Shown here piece after piece: positions 1 through 7,903 of a stretch of 64,000 nt of DNA. The notes under the pieces were generated by a model that ran no database searches, was not told where the DNA came from, and worked only from the letters and a program-made list of their open reading frames with translations. Made by a program: the position numbers and the translations under genes. This DNA comes from Roseiarcus sp963835955. Its GTDB lineage: Bacteria > Pseudomonadota > Alphaproteobacteria > Rhizobiales > Beijerinckiaceae. The first letter of the stretch is position 1, and each line of letters begins with the position of its first letter. The stretch covers positions 261,302 through 325,301 of the forward strand of contig CAWIHZ010000001.1 of assembly GCA_963835955.1 (NCBI GenBank). Reading direction: 5' to 3'.

Positions 1-1403
1 CCGCGAAGGATGTCCTGAAGATGATCAAGGACAACGACGTCAAATATGTCGACCTGCGTTTCACCGACCCTCGCGGCAAGTGGCAGCATGTGACTTTCGA
101 TCGGTCTCTAATCGACGAGGACGCGTTCGCAGACGGCCTGATGTTCGACGGCTCCTCGATCGCCGGCTGGCGGGCGATCAACGAATCAGACATGACGCTG
201 ATGCCCGATCCGACTTCGGCCTGCATGGACCCGTTCTTCGCGGCGTCGACGATGGTCATCAATTGCGACATCCTCGATCCGGCGAGCGGGCAGCCCTACA
301 ACCGCGATCCGCGCGGCATCGCCAAGAAGGCGGAGGCCTATCTGAAATCGACCGGCATCGGCGACACCGCCTATTTCGGCCCTGAGGCCGAGTTCTTCGT
401 TTTCGACGACGTCCGCTACGCCTGCGAACCTTACAATACCGGATTTCAGCTTGACTCGACTGAACTGCCGACCAATTCCGATACGACCTACGAAGGCGGC
501 AATCTCGGCCATCGCGTGCGCACCAAGGCCGGTTATTTCCCGGTTCCGCCGCAGGATTCGGCGCAGGACATGCGCGGCGAGATGCTGGCGGCGATGGCTC
601 AGATGGGCGCCGCGGTCGAGAAGCACCACCATGAGGTCGCCTCGGCGCAGCACGAGCTCGGGCTCAAATTCGGGCCGCTCGTGACGATGGCCGACCATAT
701 GCAGGTCTATAAGTACTGCATCCACATGGTCGCCCAGAGCTACGGCAAGACGGCGACCTTCATGCCCAAGCCGGTCTATGGCGATAACGGTTCGGGCATG
801 CATGTTCACCAGTCGATCTGGAAGGCCGGCAAGCCGGTGATGGCGGGCAACAAATACGCCGACCTGAGCCAGGAATGCCTGTACTATATCGGCGGCGTCA
901 TCAAGCACGCTAAGGCCCTCAACGGCTTCACCAATCCCTCGACCAACAGCTACAAGCGCCTGGTCCCGGGCTTCGAGGCGCCGGTGCTGCTCGCCTATTC
1001 GGTGCGCAATCGTTCGGCCTCGTGCCGCATTCCGTGGACCGCCAATCCCAAGGCCAAAAGGGTCGAGGTTCGCTTCCCCGACCCGTCCGCCAACCCCTAT
1101 CTCGCCTTCTCGGCGATGCTGATGGCGGGCCTCGACGGTATCAAAAACAAGATCGATCCGGGCTCGGCGGTGGACAAGGACCTCTATGACCTGCCGCCGA
1201 AGGAGCTCAAGAAGATACCGACCGTCTGCGGGTCCTTGCGCGAGGCGCTCGCCAATCTCGACAAGGACCGCGCCTTCCTCAAGGCCGGCGAGGTGTTCTC
1301 GGACGATTTCATCGACAGCTATATCGAGCTGAAGATGGGCGAGGTCCAGCGCTTCGAGATGACGCCGCATCCGGTCGAGTTCGACATGTACTATTCTTAT
1401 TAA
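1..1403 (+). CDS. glnA: glutamine synthetase type I, 5'-truncated by window edge
   Basis: Makes glutamine from glutamate, ammonia and ATP in the cytosol and is the main ammonium-assimilation enzyme. The frame is open from base 3, and the residues before the first internal ATG (AKDVLK) belong to the normal GlnA N-terminus, so the real start lies just upstream of the window. Visible family marks are the metal-binding PEAEFF, the NGSGMHVH nucleotide/glutamate loop and RSASCRIPW. The adenylylation tyrosine sits in KDLYDLPP (Tyr codon at 1185-1187), so the enzyme should be switched by GlnE and PII. In relatives glnB normally precedes it, but that is outside the window. A strong terminator follows the stop codon. 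Confidence 0.97.
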   Translation, partial: AKDVLKMIKDNDVKYVDLRFTDPRGKWQHVTFDRSLIDEDAFADGLMFDGSSIAGWRAINESDMTLMPDPTSACMDPFFAASTMVINCDILDPASGQPYNRDPRGIAKKAEAYLKSTGIGDTAYFGPEAEFFVFDDVRYACEPYNTGFQLDSTELPTNSDTTYEGGNLGHRVRTKAGYFPVPPQDSAQDMRGEMLAAMAQMGAAVEKHHHEVASAQHELGLKFGPLVTMADHMQVYKYCIHMVAQSYGKTATFMPKPVYGDNGSGMHVHQSIWKAGKPVMAGNKYADLSQECLYYIGGVIKHAKALNGFTNPSTNSYKRLVPGFEAPVLLAYSVRNRSASCRIPWTANPKAKRVEVRFPDPSANPYLAFSAMLMAGLDGIKNKIDPGSAVDKDLYDLPPKELKKIPTVCGSLREALANLDKDRAFLKAGEVFSDDFIDSYIELKMGEVQRFEMTPHPVEFDMYYSY

Positions 1404-1426
1404 GGCGCGCCGGCCTCGGACCAACG

Positions 1427-1455
1427 AAAGGGCGGCCTCGAGGCCGCCCTTTTTT
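1427..1455 (+). terminator. rho-independent terminator of glnA
   Basis: A perfect self-complementary hairpin (11 bp arms, agggcggcctc/gaggccgccct, 1429-1450) is followed directly by a run of T. It starts 25 bases after the glnA stop and should end the glnA transcript. Confidence 0.93.
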
Positions 1456-1585
1456 GATCGGGCCCCTTATTGACGCCTGCGAAGAATAGCGCCCCTTGCC
1501 GAGCGATGGCGACGGCATATCCTGCGGCGTCGAGTTCGATTCTCTGCGCGCCGGCGCCCGGCGGGCCAACAAGGAGCCGCTTATC

Positions 1586-1949
1586 GTGACGAACCCGATA
1601 ACCCGCCGTCGACCTGGTTCAGGCCGCCCCCGCCGCCATATACGCCTCGCGGCTGTCGCTCTCGGCCTCTGTGCTTGGCACACGAGCTCCGAGGCCATGC
1701 CCGCCGACGCGAACTCACGGCGAGGCGCTGGCGAAGCGATGGTGCGCGTCTTGCCATATCGTCGCCAACGACCAGAAACGGGGCGCGGACAACGTGCCAA
1801 CCTTCGCCACCATCGCTAAAATGCCTGGGTTCAGCCCGGAAAAGATCGCGCAATTCCTGATGGACCCGCATCCGAAAATGCCCGACATGCAGCTATCCCG
1901 GGATGAAGCCAAGGACCTCGGCGCCTATATCGCTAGTCAGGCGCGATAA
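1586..1949 (+). pseudogene. small c-type cytochrome with signal peptide, frameshifted
   Basis: A periplasmic monohaem cytochrome c of about 120 residues. Translation appears to begin at GTG 1586, nine bases after the ribosome site aaggag (1571-1576). The first frame encodes a basic stretch, a hydrophobic segment (LAAVALGLCAW) and a cleavage region (SSEAMPADA). The haem-binding part (CASCH, then a late PDMQL segment carrying the likely axial Met) lies in another frame. Removing one base near 1711-1713 joins them as ADA-THGEALAKRWCASCH, the usual layout of these cytochromes. It is either a one-base insertion mutation or a sequencing error. The rest of the haem domain is complete, so decay would be recent. 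Confidence 0.75.
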
Positions 1950-1985
1950 CGCGGGGGCATGTCAGGGCGCTGGCAGGGAGGCGTT

Positions 1986-2474
1986 TTAATCGTAGGGCGT
2001 CCCATCCTTGTGGATGAAACGCCATCCGCCTTCAACCGCCTGGGCTGCGAGATCGTCGTCGGGGTAGACGACGCCGTCGCCGGGCGCGCGGTCGCCGATT
2101 TCGAGATAGACCACGTCTGCCGATGTCTCATTGACGAGATGATGCGCGTCGCCGCTTCCCCCCTTGAACCCGGCGCACATGCCTGGCTCGAGCGGCGTGC
2201 GGCCGGCGTCGGTCACGAGAGTCGGCCTCCCTTCGAAAATATAGACGAACTCGTCCTGCATTATATGCGCATGGCGTAAGGCCGAGACCGCGCCAGGCCG
2301 AAGCCGCGTCAGATTGACGCCGAAATTGACGAGGCCGAACAGGTCGCCGAGCGGGCGTTTGACACGCCCAGCGACGCGGGCGGCGAACCGCTCGGGATAG
2401 TTCGAGGATTTGAGGCGCGCCGGCGCATCCGCCGCAACGAGGGCGAGGGGGCGCTTCGGACCGGTGTCAGGCAT
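1986..2474 (-). CDS. cupin-domain protein
   Basis: A 162-residue single-domain cupin. The metal-site region reads RHAHIMQDEFVYIFEG (first cupin motif), with the second motif around the GGSGDAHHLVN stretch. Proteins of this layout are small metal-binding beta barrels with varied or unknown catalysis, and the substrate cannot be predicted. There is no signal peptide, so it is probably cytosolic. It stands alone, convergent with the cytochrome gene 36 bases away. The start is the ATG at 2474; an upstream start at 2494 belongs to a different frame. Confidence 0.85.
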   Translation of the reverse strand: MPDTGPKRPLALVAADAPARLKSSNYPERFAARVAGRVKRPLGDLFGLVNFGVNLTRLRPGAVSALRHAHIMQDEFVYIFEGRPTLVTDAGRTPLEPGMCAGFKGGSGDAHHLVNETSADVVYLEIGDRAPGDGVVYPDDDLAAQAVEGGWRFIHKDGTPYD

Positions 2475-3455
2475 GCCGGACCTCCGCGGCTCATTTAGCC
2501 CATACGGACCGGCGAGTCATCGTGCCTTCAATCCCGTGGCGGGGTCGACGCGAGATTTGGCTTTTATCGCCGTTTTTCCGCGCCGGTTCAATGTTTTCAG
2601 CGACTTGGAGCCTCGTTTACCGCCGCCCGCAACTCCCAAGCGCCCCTCCGCTCAGCACAGAAAGCAGGAAAGCGACTAACGTGCGCCGCTGTCGATTAGG
2701 CTTTGTTCGCGATTGAGATTCATTTTTTTGGCGACATCGCCGCCCTGCCGATGGCAAACGCGCTGTTTTAAGCCACCAAAAGCGGGGGCGCGCCCGGGAG
2801 TTGCTCCCTTTTTTTCCCGTTCTCGTCTCCCGAAACCGTTCTTTTAAGGTCCGCTAAGGGGCTGGCGCCATTTTCAGCCGCGGATTGCGTCTTTTCAATC
2901 GCTTGCGGCGCCATTCGGCGCCAATTCGTCGACCGCGTTGCCCTTAGCGAGACCCGTGAGCAGCGCTTCGCCCCCGACGATCATCCCCTAAAGACGGGGA
3001 TTAAGGACCGGGAGCCGGACTGGGCGTTGCTTTAAGACGTCCCGGCATGGGCGCCCGCTCGGAACCGATTCCGGTTTCGAATCCGATCGGGCGTGGCGCC
3101 AGCCCCAAACCATGCCGAAAGCTTAAAGACTTCGTGCCCCTCGCCGTTTTTTAGCGTGTCAACTCGCCCGCAAGGCTTAAAAGCGGCCGCTGCCCTCGAC
3201 GCGCCAGGCGCGCCTCGATCCAGCGACGAGGAAGACCATAACACGGCTTCTGATTATCTCAAAGAAATTGTCGCAGAAAATTGATTTTCAAAAAACAGCG
3301 GCGCCTTCGCGCCGGCCGCACGGGAACCGGCAGGCCGGACGCGCGACGCACGCGCCCAGCGTCCGTCGCCGGGGCGGCTTTGAATGGCGGGGCCCACGTC
3401 CTTCCAAATATCGGCTTCTGCGCTAAATTGATTTTCAGGCAGGAGCGTTCGGATC
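2475..3455. other. long intergenic region without a supported gene
   Basis: About 980 bases hold no credible reading frame. The short open frames here are compositionally poor and match no family I recognise. The stretch around 2700-2870 is richer in A/T and homopolymers than its surroundings. A short hairpin (atcccc/ggggat, 2983-3001) lacks a T-run. The 13-mer aaattgattttca occurs at 3278-3290 and again at 3425-3437, just before the next gene. Promoters for both flanking genes probably lie here. A non-coding RNA cannot be excluded. Confidence 0.6.
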
Positions 3456-3848
3456 ATGGTCGGGTTCCTTATCCGCGCGGCGGTGGTCGCGATCGGGCTT
3501 TGGCTCGCATCGAAAATCGTGCCCGGCGTCCATATTCTTTCCACCGAGAGCCTGATCGCGGCGGCGCTGCTGCTCGGCATCGTCAACGCCGTCGTGCGGC
3601 CGATCCTGATCATCCTGACCTTTCCGATCACGCTCTTGACGCTCGGGCTTTTCCTGCTCGTCATCAACGGGCTGATGATCGAGCTGGTGTCGCATTTCCT
3701 CAGCGGCTTTGTCGTCGACGGGCTCTGGGCCGCGATCCTGACCGCGATCGTCGTCAGCCTGACGAGCTGGGTCATGTCGGGCTGGATCGGCCCGAATGGC
3801 CGGATCGAAGTGGTGACGTACCGCCAGCCGCCGGGCCGGTGGGACTGA
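3456..3848 (+). CDS. phage-holin-4 / YvlD-family small membrane protein
   Basis: A 130-residue inner-membrane protein with about four hydrophobic segments (about residues 4-22, 34-50, 55-80 and 92-112). It matches the Phage_holin_4_2 (YvlD) family in length and in the NAVVRPILIILTFPITLLTLG core. Despite the family name, these proteins are widespread chromosomal envelope proteins of uncertain role, and no phage genes are nearby. The ATG at 3456 has gcaggagcg upstream as ribosome site. The gene is convergent with the LysR gene, ten bases away. Confidence 0.88.
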   Translation: MVGFLIRAAVVAIGLWLASKIVPGVHILSTESLIAAALLLGIVNAVVRPILIILTFPITLLTLGLFLLVINGLMIELVSHFLSGFVVDGLWAAILTAIVVSLTSWVMSGWIGPNGRIEVVTYRQPPGRWD

Positions 3849-3858
3849 CGGTTGGAAA

Positions 3859-4776
3859 TCAAGATTTCCGCGGCAGTTGCGAGGCGCCGCGGTAGCGGAG
3901 CGCCTCGACCAGCAAGGCGAAGGCCGGAACAGGTTGGCGGCGGCTGGGATAGTAGAGGTGGTAGCCCGCGTAAGGAGGGCACCAATCCTCGAGCACCCGC
4001 TTGAGCCGGCCCTTGGCGAGATGGGGCTCAGCCACGTCCTCCGGCACATAGGCCAGACCAAATCCGTCGAGCGCGGCGTTGAGCATCTGGTGCGTGCCGT
4101 TGAAGACGAGTTGGCCTTCGACGCGCACTTTCAGTTCGCGGGCGCCCTTTTCGAACTCCCAGGCGTACAACCCGCCATGGGTGGACAGCCGCAAATTGAT
4201 GCAGTCGTGGCCGATCAGGTCCTGCGGCTTCTTCGGTTCCGGGCGCTTCCTGAAATACGACGGCGCCGCGACGACCGCGACCCGCATGTCCGGCCCGATA
4301 CGCACGGCGATCATATCCTTCGCCACTTGCTCGCCGTTTCGCACCCCGGCGTCGAAACGCTCGGAGACGATGTCGGCGAGACGATTGTCGATGACGATCT
4401 CGACCTTGATGTCCGGATATTGCGGCAGAAACCTCGCGAGCTTCGGCCACAGAATCGCATCGGCCGCGTGCTCGCTCGCCGTGATGCGGATCGCGCCGGC
4501 GGGCTTCTCGCGCAGCTCGCTCAAGGCGGCGAGCTCCGCGTCGATCTCCTCGAACCGGGGGCCTACGGAACGAAGCACGCGTTCGCCAGCCTCGGTCGGG
4601 GCGACGCTGCGGGTGGTGCGGCTCAGCAGCCTGAGCCCGAGCCGCTCCTCGAGGCCGCGAATCGTATGGCTCAGCGCCGACTGCGAGACGCCCAGTTTTG
4701 CCGCGGCCTTGGTGAAACTCCGCTCCTTCGCCACCGCGAGGAAGGCGAGGAGGTCGTTGAGGCTTTCGCGCGGCAT
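3859..4776 (-). CDS. LysR-family transcriptional regulator
   Basis: A 305-residue LysR regulator. An N-terminal winged helix-turn-helix (about residues 5-64, including FTKAAAKLGVSQSALSHTI) precedes the substrate-binding co-inducer domain (about 90-295). It is transcribed away from the cupin/aldo-keto reductase/MFS operon, the usual geometry for a LysR protein controlling its divergent neighbour and itself. The start codon overlaps the palindrome attcatgaat in the shared upstream region. The inducer is unknown. By context it would respond to an electrophile, quinone or drug handled by the operon, which is inference. Confidence 0.92.
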   Translation of the reverse strand: MPRESLNDLLAFLAVAKERSFTKAAAKLGVSQSALSHTIRGLEERLGLRLLSRTTRSVAPTEAGERVLRSVGPRFEEIDAELAALSELREKPAGAIRITASEHAADAILWPKLARFLPQYPDIKVEIVIDNRLADIVSERFDAGVRNGEQVAKDMIAVRIGPDMRVAVVAAPSYFRKRPEPKKPQDLIGHDCINLRLSTHGGLYAWEFEKGARELKVRVEGQLVFNGTHQMLNAALDGFGLAYVPEDVAEPHLAKGRLKRVLEDWCPPYAGYHLYYPSRRQPVPAFALLVEALRYRGASQLPRKS

Positions 4777-4912
4777 TCATGAATCCAATTCATAGGTCCA
4801 TGCGAATTCTAACATCTAATCGCACGCGGTCGCGTCCGCTAGATTCTCGACAGTGTGCAGTCGGCGAGAACCGCCGATCGCCAGACTGCCCAGCCAGTCG
4901 AAGGGAGCGACA
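4775..4912. promoter_or_regulatory. divergent LysR/operon control region
   Basis: This 136-base gap between two divergent starts carries the 10-bp palindrome attcatgaat (4775-4784), a further aattcat half at 4787-4793 and an inverted gaattc around 4803-4808. LysR proteins bind partly symmetric T-N11-A boxes in exactly this position, so this is the likely operator. The ribosome site aagggag (4901-4907) serves the cupin gene start at 4913. Confidence 0.5.
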
Positions 4913-5308
4913 ATGGAAATCAAGCGAAGCGGCTCGCAGCCTTCCGGCAAGGGGCCGGCGGAATGGTTCACCGGCGCGGTGCGCATCGACCCGCTCTTCA
5001 GCCCACCCGAGCCGGCCCGCGTCGCCGGCGCCGTGGTGACGTTCGAACCCGGCGCGCGCACGGCGTGGCACACCCATCCGCTCGGTCAGACGCTGATCGT
5101 GACTTCCGGCTGCGGCCGGGTTCAGCGCCAGGGCGGGCCGATCGAGGAAATCCGTCCAGGGGATGTGGTCTGGTTCGCGCCGGGCGAGAAGCACTGGCAT
5201 GGCGCCTCGCCGACCACCGCCATGACCCATATAGCCATCCAGGAGAGGCTCGACGGCAAGGCCGTCGATTGGATGGAGCATGTCAGTGATGAGCAGTACC
5301 GGGCCTGA
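4913..5308 (+). CDS. cupin of the bacterial hydroxynitrile-lyase-like family
   Basis: A 131-residue single cupin. Metal ligands are visible in motif 1 (AWHTHPLGQTLIV) and motif 2 (PGEKHWHGA). The opening MEIKRSGSQ and the pattern throughout resemble the Mn-dependent cupins described as (R)-mandelonitrile lyases, although most members have no tested substrate. I chose ATG 4913 because of the ribosome site aagggag and because the earlier in-frame ATG adds an unconserved leader. It is the first gene of the LysR-linked operon, 18 bases before the aldo/keto reductase. Confidence 0.85.
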   Translation: MEIKRSGSQPSGKGPAEWFTGAVRIDPLFSPPEPARVAGAVVTFEPGARTAWHTHPLGQTLIVTSGCGRVQRQGGPIEEIRPGDVVWFAPGEKHWHGASPTTAMTHIAIQERLDGKAVDWMEHVSDEQYRA

Positions 5309-5326
5309 TCCAAAGGAGAAAAGTCA

Positions 5327-6322
5327 ATGCAGAAGCGCAAGCTTGGAAAGAGCGGCCTGGAGGTCTCGGCCATCGGGCTCGGGTGCATGGGCCTGACCGA
5401 TGCTTACGGACAGAGGCCGGCCAAAGAGGAGATGATTCCCGTTGTCCGCGCCGCCGTCGAGCGCGGGGTTACGTTCTTCGACACCGCGGAAGCCTACGGC
5501 CCGTTCAAGAACGAGGAACTGGTGGGCGAAGCCTTGGCGCCATTTCGCGGAGAGGTGTTTATCGCCACAAAGTTCGGCTGGAACATCGATCCGGTCACGG
5601 GCGAGCGGCTCGGCGGACTTAACAGCCGCCCCAATCATATCAAGGTCGCGACCGAGGGGATGCTGAAGCGCCTGAGGACCGATACTATCGACCTTCTCTA
5701 TCAGCACCGCGTCGATCCTGAAGTGCCGATGGAGGATGTCGCAGGAGCGGTCAAGGAGCTTATACAACAGGGTAAGGTCAAACACTTCGGCTTGTCGGAA
5801 GCGGGCGCGCAATCGATCCGCCGCGCCCATGCGGTTCAACCAGTCGCCGCGCTTCAGAGTGAATACTCGCTGTGGACGCGGGAACCCGAGGCCGAGATTC
5901 TGCCGATTCTGGAAGAGCTCGGAATCGGGCTCGTCCCCTATAGCCCGCTGGGCAAGGGATTCCTGACCGGCAAGGTCGATCAGACAACCAAGTTTGACAG
6001 TTCGGATTTGCGCGGCCGAATTCCCCGCTTCGAGCCGGAAGCCCTCAAGTCTAACCTCGCCCTGGTGGGTCTTCTCGGCCGGATTGCGGAGCGCAAGCGC
6101 GCAACGCCGGCTCAAGTCGCGCTCGCCTGGCTGCTCGCGCAGAAGCCGTGGATCGCGCCTATCCCAGGCACCACCAAGCTCGCACGGCTGGAAGAGAACA
6201 TCGGCGCCGCCTCGTTGGAGCTTGCGCCCGAAGATCTCCGCGAGATCGAGGACGCCGCCGGTAAGATTAGAGTGCAGGGAGACCGGTATCCCGAGGAGCT
6301 TATGAGGCTGTCAGGTCGGTAG
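5327..6322 (+). CDS. aldo/keto reductase
   Basis: A 331-residue NADPH-dependent reductase of carbonyl compounds (AKR TIM barrel) in the YakC/AKR13-like group. The family tetrad is visible: Asp and Tyr in FFDTAEAYG, Lys in ATKFGW and His in LLYQHRVD. The C-terminal NADP-binding pattern PIPGTTKLARLEEN is also present. A good ribosome site (aaggag, 5312-5317) precedes ATG 5327. The stop overlaps the next gene's GTG by one base, so the MFS gene is translationally coupled. In this operon it probably detoxifies the same compound class that the pump exports. Confidence 0.94.
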   Translation: MQKRKLGKSGLEVSAIGLGCMGLTDAYGQRPAKEEMIPVVRAAVERGVTFFDTAEAYGPFKNEELVGEALAPFRGEVFIATKFGWNIDPVTGERLGGLNSRPNHIKVATEGMLKRLRTDTIDLLYQHRVDPEVPMEDVAGAVKELIQQGKVKHFGLSEAGAQSIRRAHAVQPVAALQSEYSLWTREPEAEILPILEELGIGLVPYSPLGKGFLTGKVDQTTKFDSSDLRGRIPRFEPEALKSNLALVGLLGRIAERKRATPAQVALAWLLAQKPWIAPIPGTTKLARLEENIGAASLELAPEDLREIEDAAGKIRVQGDRYPEELMRLSGR

Positions 6323-7539
6323 TGCGGCGGCCAGACTCAACGAGAAGTCCTGTGCCTGTAGCTGTTTCCGACCGACCAATCGCGAGTGTCGTTGGGCCTC
6401 TGCTGCCAATCATGGCGGTGGTCCTGATCGCCTTCTTGACGATCGGCCTCGCCCTGCCGGTCCTGCCACTGCACGTGCATCAAGACCTCGGGTTCGGCGC
6501 CTTCGTTGTAGGCCTCGTCACCGGCAGCCAGTTTGCGGCTTCGCTCGTCTCGCGGATGTGGGCGGGGCGCTTTTCCGACAAAAGCGGCGCCAAGCGCGGG
6601 GTGTTCGCCGGCCTGCTCGTCGCCGGGGCGTCCGGGCTGTTGTACCTTCTGTCCCTGGGTTTCGTTGGTTCTCCCGCCACCTCTGTAACGATCCTCCTTT
6701 TCGGCCGCGCAATGCTCGGCGCGGCGGAGAGCTTCATCGTTACCGCTGCGGTTAGCTGGGGGCTGGTCCTCCTCGGCTCGGGGAATGCGGGACAGGTGAT
6801 CGCCTGGGTGGGGATGGCGATGTTCGCCGCCCTTGCGATCGGCGGCCCGATCGGCGTCGCCCTCTATGCCTTCGGCGGCTTTGCCGCGATCGCTCTCGCG
6901 ACGACAGCGGCGCCGCTCGCGACACTGCTGATCGTCGTCACCCTGCCCCCCGTCCCGGCGCAGTCTGGCGCCCGGCCCGCGCTCGTTAGAGTGGCCAGCG
7001 CCGTCTGGGCGCCTGGACTGGGCGCGGCGCTCAGCAGCATCGGCTTCGGCGCCATCCTCGCCTTCAGCTCGCTGCTCTTCGCTGAACGCGGCTGGAGTCC
7101 GGTCTGGCTCCCGTTCACCGCCTACGCGGCTTGCCTGATCGCGGCGCGCTTCGTCTTCGGCCATCTGCCCGACAGGCTGGGCGGTGCCAAGGTTGCGCTG
7201 GTCTGCGTGTTGATCGAAGCAGCCGGTCTGGCGCTCATCTGGCTTGCGCATGGCCCGATTGTGGCGGCGATCGGAGCCGCGCTCACGGGCCTCGGCTACT
7301 CGCTGGTCTACCCAGGACTTGGCGCTGAAGCCGTCCAACGCGCACCGCCGCAGAGCCGCGGCCTAGTGATGGGTATCTACACGGCGTTTCTCGACGTGGC
7401 CCTCGGAGTGGGCGCTCCGGCGCTGGGACTGTTGGCGGGTTGGGCCGGCTTGGGGTCGGTGTTCCTCGCCAGCTCCATGATCGTGCTTTGTGCGGCCGCC
7501 GTCGCCACGGCGCTCCTCGTCTCGCCGCCAGGGCGGTAG
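6322..7539 (+). CDS. MFS efflux transporter (YhhS/AraJ-like)
   Basis: A 405-residue inner-membrane transporter with about 12 hydrophobic helices. The loop between helices 2 and 3 carries the MFS signature form (MWAGRFSDKSGAKRG), and a second-half copy reads FGHLPDRLGGAK. Such proteins export small molecules using the proton gradient. Its GTG start at 6322 overlaps the reductase stop (TAGTG), marking a common transcript under the LysR regulator. The exact substrate is unknown. Confidence 0.92.
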   Translation: MRRPDSTRSPVPVAVSDRPIASVVGPLLPIMAVVLIAFLTIGLALPVLPLHVHQDLGFGAFVVGLVTGSQFAASLVSRMWAGRFSDKSGAKRGVFAGLLVAGASGLLYLLSLGFVGSPATSVTILLFGRAMLGAAESFIVTAAVSWGLVLLGSGNAGQVIAWVGMAMFAALAIGGPIGVALYAFGGFAAIALATTAAPLATLLIVVTLPPVPAQSGARPALVRVASAVWAPGLGAALSSIGFGAILAFSSLLFAERGWSPVWLPFTAYAACLIAARFVFGHLPDRLGGAKVALVCVLIEAAGLALIWLAHGPIVAAIGAALTGLGYSLVYPGLGAEAVQRAPPQSRGLVMGIYTAFLDVALGVGAPALGLLAGWAGLGSVFLASSMIVLCAAAVATALLVSPPGR

Positions 7540-7573
7540 CCGACGGGCGCTTCACCAACTTGAGGAGATCGTT

Positions 7574-7714
7574 ATGCCGAGCGAACCGTCCGCCCTGTGC
7601 AATCCGTTTGCGGATATTGCGCCGGCTCTCGCCGATTGCGCTGCCAATGCGTTGTTCGGCGCAAGCACGACCCTGCCAATCGCAAGGCGCGTCTTTGACG
7701 AAATGGGTGCGTAA
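7574..7714 (+). CDS. small hypothetical protein (46 residues)
   Basis: A short frame with a good ribosome site (gaggag, 7562-7567) and ATG 7574, 35 bases after the MFS gene. It starts MPSEPSALCNPF and contains a mildly hydrophobic alanine-rich helix. I recognise no family. It could be a genuine small protein or the edge of a deleted gene, since the next ribosome site leads into a gene remnant. Confidence 0.35.
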   Translation: MPSEPSALCNPFADIAPALADCAANALFGASTTLPIARRVFDEMGA

Positions 7715-7732
7715 CTGAGAAGGAGTTCTACG

Positions 7733-7903
7733 ATGCGAGGAGCTGTCCTCTACGGTCCGGGCGACCGGGCGCTGAGGCTGCAAGTCGAGGAATATCGCCA
7801 TGCGCGTCGGCGTTCTCGGTTCTGGGCTGATGGGCGGCAAACTCGGGACGCTGTTCGCGCGCGCCGGGCACGAGGTCGTCTTCAGCTATGCGCGCAGCTT
7901 TGA
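7733..7903 (+). pseudogene. possible 5' remnant of a zinc alcohol dehydrogenase
   Basis: A strong ribosome site (aaggag, 7720-7725) leads into ATG 7733, whose first residues MRGAVLYGPGD match the opening of medium-chain zinc alcohol dehydrogenases. After about 11 codons the resemblance ends. The frame runs on as unconserved sequence over the start of the next gene and stops at 7903. The likely history is deletion of nearly all of an adh gene, bringing the F420-type reductase up against its start. It could also be chance similarity, as only 11 residues support it. Confidence 0.4.

Noticed and set aside
186..1424. 412-codon minus-strand open frame over glnA
   Set aside because: It is antisense to glnA, has an Arg/Leu/His-biased shadow composition and matches no family.
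3060..3100. tRNA-like T-loop sequence ggtttcgaatcc
   Set aside because: No matching acceptor stem, D-arm or anticodon arm can be formed with the upstream 70 bases.
3456..3848. Holin-family gene as evidence of prophage
   Set aside because: The YvlD-like family is chromosomal and widespread, and no lysis, structural or integrase genes are nearby.
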